This document shows positions 6,432-8,061 of a stretch of 8,061 nucleotides of DNA, piece after piece; the first letter of the stretch is position 1, and every line of letters begins with the position of its first letter. The position numbers were made by a program, and so were the translations under genes. Source of the DNA: Saprospiraceae bacterium (GTDB taxonomy: Bacteria; Bacteroidota; Bacteroidia; Chitinophagales; Saprospiraceae); the NCBI GenBank assembly GCA_020630455.1, contig JAHDBK010000147.1, positions 1 through 8,061 on the forward strand, in the 5' to 3' direction. The notes under the pieces were generated by a model, which saw only the letters and a program-made list of their open reading frames with translations, had not been told where the DNA came from and ran no database searches.

Positions 6432-7765
6432 TTTTTAAGAATTGATTGATAAGTTTCCAAGCATCTTTTCCTAGCAAAAGAATGTTCTACAATGGCTTCT
6501 GGGTAGGCTTCGGTATTCCATTCAGGAATCCATTTTTTGATATATTGAAATTGATTATCAAATTTTTGTTGTTGCGAATAAGGATTAAATATTCTAAAAT
6601 AAGGGGCGGCATCTGTTCCACAACCAGCAGCCCATTGCCAACCGCCATTATTACTAGCCAAATCATAATCAAGCAAATATTTAGCAAAATGAGCTTCTCC
6701 CCATCGCCAATCTATAAGAAGGTGTTTGGTCAAAAAACTGGCACAAATCATCCTTACTCTATTGTGCATATATCCCGTTGCCTTAAGTTCCCTCATACCT
6801 GCATCTACTATTGGATAACCTGTTTTTCCAAGGCACCATGCTTCAAAATCATTTTCATCATTCCTCCAAGGAATAGCATCATATTGAGAACGAAAAGCAT
6901 TGTGTTCAACATGAGGAAAATGTTGTAAAATATTCGAATAAAAATCTCTCCAAATTAATTCATTAAGATAGGTTTCGTTTAAATTTTGTGCTTTTAAAAC
7001 TGCTTGGCGAATACTCCTTGTTCCAAACCTAAAGTGAACACCTAATTTAGAAGTACCTTCAATAGCTGGAAAATTTCGCGTTTTATCGTAAGTTTTTATG
7101 AGTCCCTGCTTCACTTCTTTTTTAGGAAAAGGAATATCAGATTCTTCAAATCCTAAATCGTTTAAACTAGGAAAAGGCAAAGATTTTTCTACCTTTAAAT
7201 AGTTGTTTTGATAAAAATAATTAGGATATGGCTTTAGATAATAAGATATATTTGTGCCTTTATATAAAGATTGCTTTTCTTCTAATTTTAGCTTCCATTT
7301 TTTACTAAATGGAGTAAAAACGGTATAAGGAGTACCATCATTTTTCAAGACCTCATCTTTCTCAAAAATGATATGGTCCTTATAGGTTTTAAATAATATA
7401 TTTTTATTAATTAATAAAGAATTTACTTTATCATCTCTTTGAATAGCATACGATTCATAATCTCTATTTGTATAAACTTCTTGAACATTAAATTGTTCTA
7501 TAATTTCATTCCAAACGTCAATAGGCTTTCCCTTTTTGATTAAAATATCAGTTCCAAGTGATTGTAATTGTTTTTTTATAAATAATAAATTATCGTGAAT
7601 AAAAGAAAGCCGTGCATCTTTCCTTTCTAAATTATCTAAGATATTAGTATCAAAAATAAATAAAGACAAAACAGGAAATGGACTTTGCTTTAAAGCATGA
7701 TAAAGTCCTGCATTATCTTCAATTCTTAAATCCCTTCTATGCCAAAAAATACTTATTTTATTCAT
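6428..7765 (-). CDS. phrB: Deoxyribodipyrimidine photolyase (class I CPD photolyase)
   Basis: This flavoprotein uses blue/near-UV light to split cyclobutane pyrimidine dimers in DNA. The 445-residue protein starts with an alpha/beta antenna domain (about 3-130, IFWHRRDLRIEDNAGL) and ends with the helical FAD domain (about 220-440). Residues matching the E. coli enzyme are all present: E269 and W272 (NELIWRDF; E. coli E274, W277), N372 (SNNGGWQW; N378), W376 and W378 (W382, W384), and the electron-transfer tryptophans W300, W353 and W376 (W306, W359, W382). MHNRVRM and GTDAAPYFRIFNP are classic family motifs. No FeS-cluster cysteine pattern of FeS-BCP proteins is seen. Asn at 372 favours repair over signalling. 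The antenna cofactor is not certain, though E104 in RDYES may correspond to the folate-contacting E109. The ATG at 7765 is just downstream of an inverted-repeat element. A cryptochrome is less likely. Confidence 0.95.
   Translation of the reverse strand: MNKISIFWHRRDLRIEDNAGLYHALKQSPFPVLSLFIFDTNILDNLERKDARLSFIHDNLLFIKKQLQSLGTDILIKKGKPIDVWNEIIEQFNVQEVYTNRDYESYAIQRDDKVNSLLINKNILFKTYKDHIIFEKDEVLKNDGTPYTVFTPFSKKWKLKLEEKQSLYKGTNISYYLKPYPNYFYQNNYLKVEKSLPFPSLNDLGFEESDIPFPKKEVKQGLIKTYDKTRNFPAIEGTSKLGVHFRFGTRSIRQAVLKAQNLNETYLNELIWRDFYSNILQHFPHVEHNAFRSQYDAIPWRNDENDFEAWCLGKTGYPIVDAGMRELKATGYMHNRVRMICASFLTKHLLIDWRWGEAHFAKYLLDYDLASNNGGWQWAAGCGTDAAPYFRIFNPYSQQQKFDNQFQYIKKWIPEWNTEAYPEAIVEHSFARKRCLETYQSILKK
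7414..7431. repeat. Degenerate copy of the ATAAAGAA palindrome inside the photolyase gene
   Basis: ATAAAGAA-TT-TACTTTAT matches the shared 18-bp core at 15 of 16 non-central positions (T to A at 7425). It lies in the codons for residues about 112-118 of the photolyase. It is the only copy inside a coding region and could be chance in AT-rich coding sequence. Confidence 0.4.
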
Positions 7766-7775
7766 TATTAATAAT

Positions 7776-7942
7776 AATAGATGTTATTACGAAAAATTGA
7801 TTATAGCTAAATTGTCTTTTTTATTATATTCTTCGTTATTCCTCTCAAACATAGCTACGGCTATGTTTTTCGAGTAATGCCTCGACTATAACCAAAAATA
7901 CAAATTTATCTTCCATAAAAAAATTTCGTAATAGCATCTAAT
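7776..7942. repeat. Nested imperfect inverted repeat upstream of the photolyase gene, possible MITE/REP-like element
   Basis: The outer arms 7778-7794 (TAGATGTTATTACGAAA) and 7924-7940 are complementary at 16 of 17 positions. An inner pair TTATAG (7801-7806) with CTATAA (7886-7891) and a central hairpin AAACATAGC-TACG-GCTATGTTT (7847-7868) are nested inside. The outer arms and the central hairpin share nearly the same centre (7859 and 7857.5), so about 165 bp could fold into one long interrupted hairpin. It begins about 10 bp upstream of the photolyase ATG and has no ORF. On the minus strand it holds two TAnnTTTG matches, TATGTTTG (7853-7846) and TATTTTTG (7900-7893), so it may carry the photolyase promoter. 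Confidence 0.55.
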
Positions 7943-8061
7943 AAATAAAATATTACTACGAATTGTTCATTTAGAAGCATTTTAACTATATTTATCGTTT
8001 TAGAAATATAGACAATCAGATAATAGACTATAGACATTAGATTTTTCTAATAAGTGAATAA
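7943..8061. other. Gene-free end of the window with short ATAGAC repeats
   Basis: No coding signal is seen. ATAGAC occurs at 8008-8013, 8023-8028 and 8030-8035. Next comes a small hairpin, ATTAGA (8036-8041), loop TTTT, TCTAAT (8046-8051). ATTACTACGAATTG (7952-7965) resembles the left outer arm of the neighbouring inverted repeat (TTATTACGAAAAATTG) and may be a decayed extra arm. The next gene lies beyond the window. Confidence 0.4.

Noticed and set aside
6414..6436. Reading palindrome copy 4 plus its T-run as a standard intrinsic terminator
   Set aside because: Each arm has only one G-C pair and the loop is two bases, so the hairpin is too weak for a standard call. It is kept as a possibility, not a terminator feature.
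6446..6928. Open frame of 160 codons on the plus strand opposite the photolyase gene
   Set aside because: It lies entirely antisense to the most conserved part of the FAD domain and shows no recognisable family pattern or signal.
7847..7870. AAACATAGC hairpin with T-run as a plus-strand terminator
   Set aside because: There is no plus-strand gene immediately to its left (the photolyase gene is on the minus strand), and it fits better as the centre of the nested inverted repeat.
8036..8051. Six-bp hairpin ATTAGA-TTTT-TCTAAT near the right edge
   Set aside because: It is short, all but one pair per arm is A-T, and such stems are common by chance in this composition. No gene context is visible.

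Overview
The window is AT-rich, probably chromosomal DNA from a member of the Bacteroidota. Four things point there: no Shine-Dalgarno sequences before the start codons (A/T-rich leaders instead), a few boxes resembling the Bacteroidota -7 element TAnnTTTG, a Bacteroidota-style lipoprotein and TPR/PD40/OmpA envelope protein, and a short-form homogentisate dioxygenase. The genus cannot be fixed from the sequence alone. There are five complete protein genes and no RNA genes, CRISPR array, phage genes or transposase.

Layout. At 190-2555 (+) lie two genes of aerobic tyrosine/phenylalanine breakdown: homogentisate 1,2-dioxygenase (hmgA-like), then 4-hydroxyphenylpyruvate dioxygenase (hpd). The order is the reverse of the pathway: the second product makes homogentisate and the first opens its ring. 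A strong bidirectional terminator (2571-2620) separates hpd from a convergent gene for a Cys-rich TPR lipoprotein (2631-4106, -). A 331-bp divergent spacer with nested inverted repeats leads to a 659-residue exported protein with TPR, five PD40/beta-propeller motifs, a carboxypeptidase-regulatory-like domain and a C-terminal OmpA peptidoglycan-binding domain (4438-6417, +). This is the domain order described for the type IX secretion protein PorE. Convergent with it, 10 bp away, is a class I CPD photolyase gene (6428-7765, -). The last 296 bp hold no gene, but contain a nested imperfect inverted repeat directly upstream of the photolyase gene.

The genes themselves are well-known families, and I see no convincing new multi-gene system. 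The unexplained signal is between the genes. A strict palindrome, ATAAAGAA-N2-TTCTTTAT, occurs four times with no mismatch outside its central two bases (69-86, 1341-1358, 4399-4416, 6414-6431), always at a gene boundary, and once more with one mismatch inside the photolyase gene (7414-7431). It flanks hmgA on both sides and the OmpA-type gene on both sides. One copy supplies the stop codons of both convergent genes around it. Its role (repeat family, protein-binding site, or RNA hairpin) is open.
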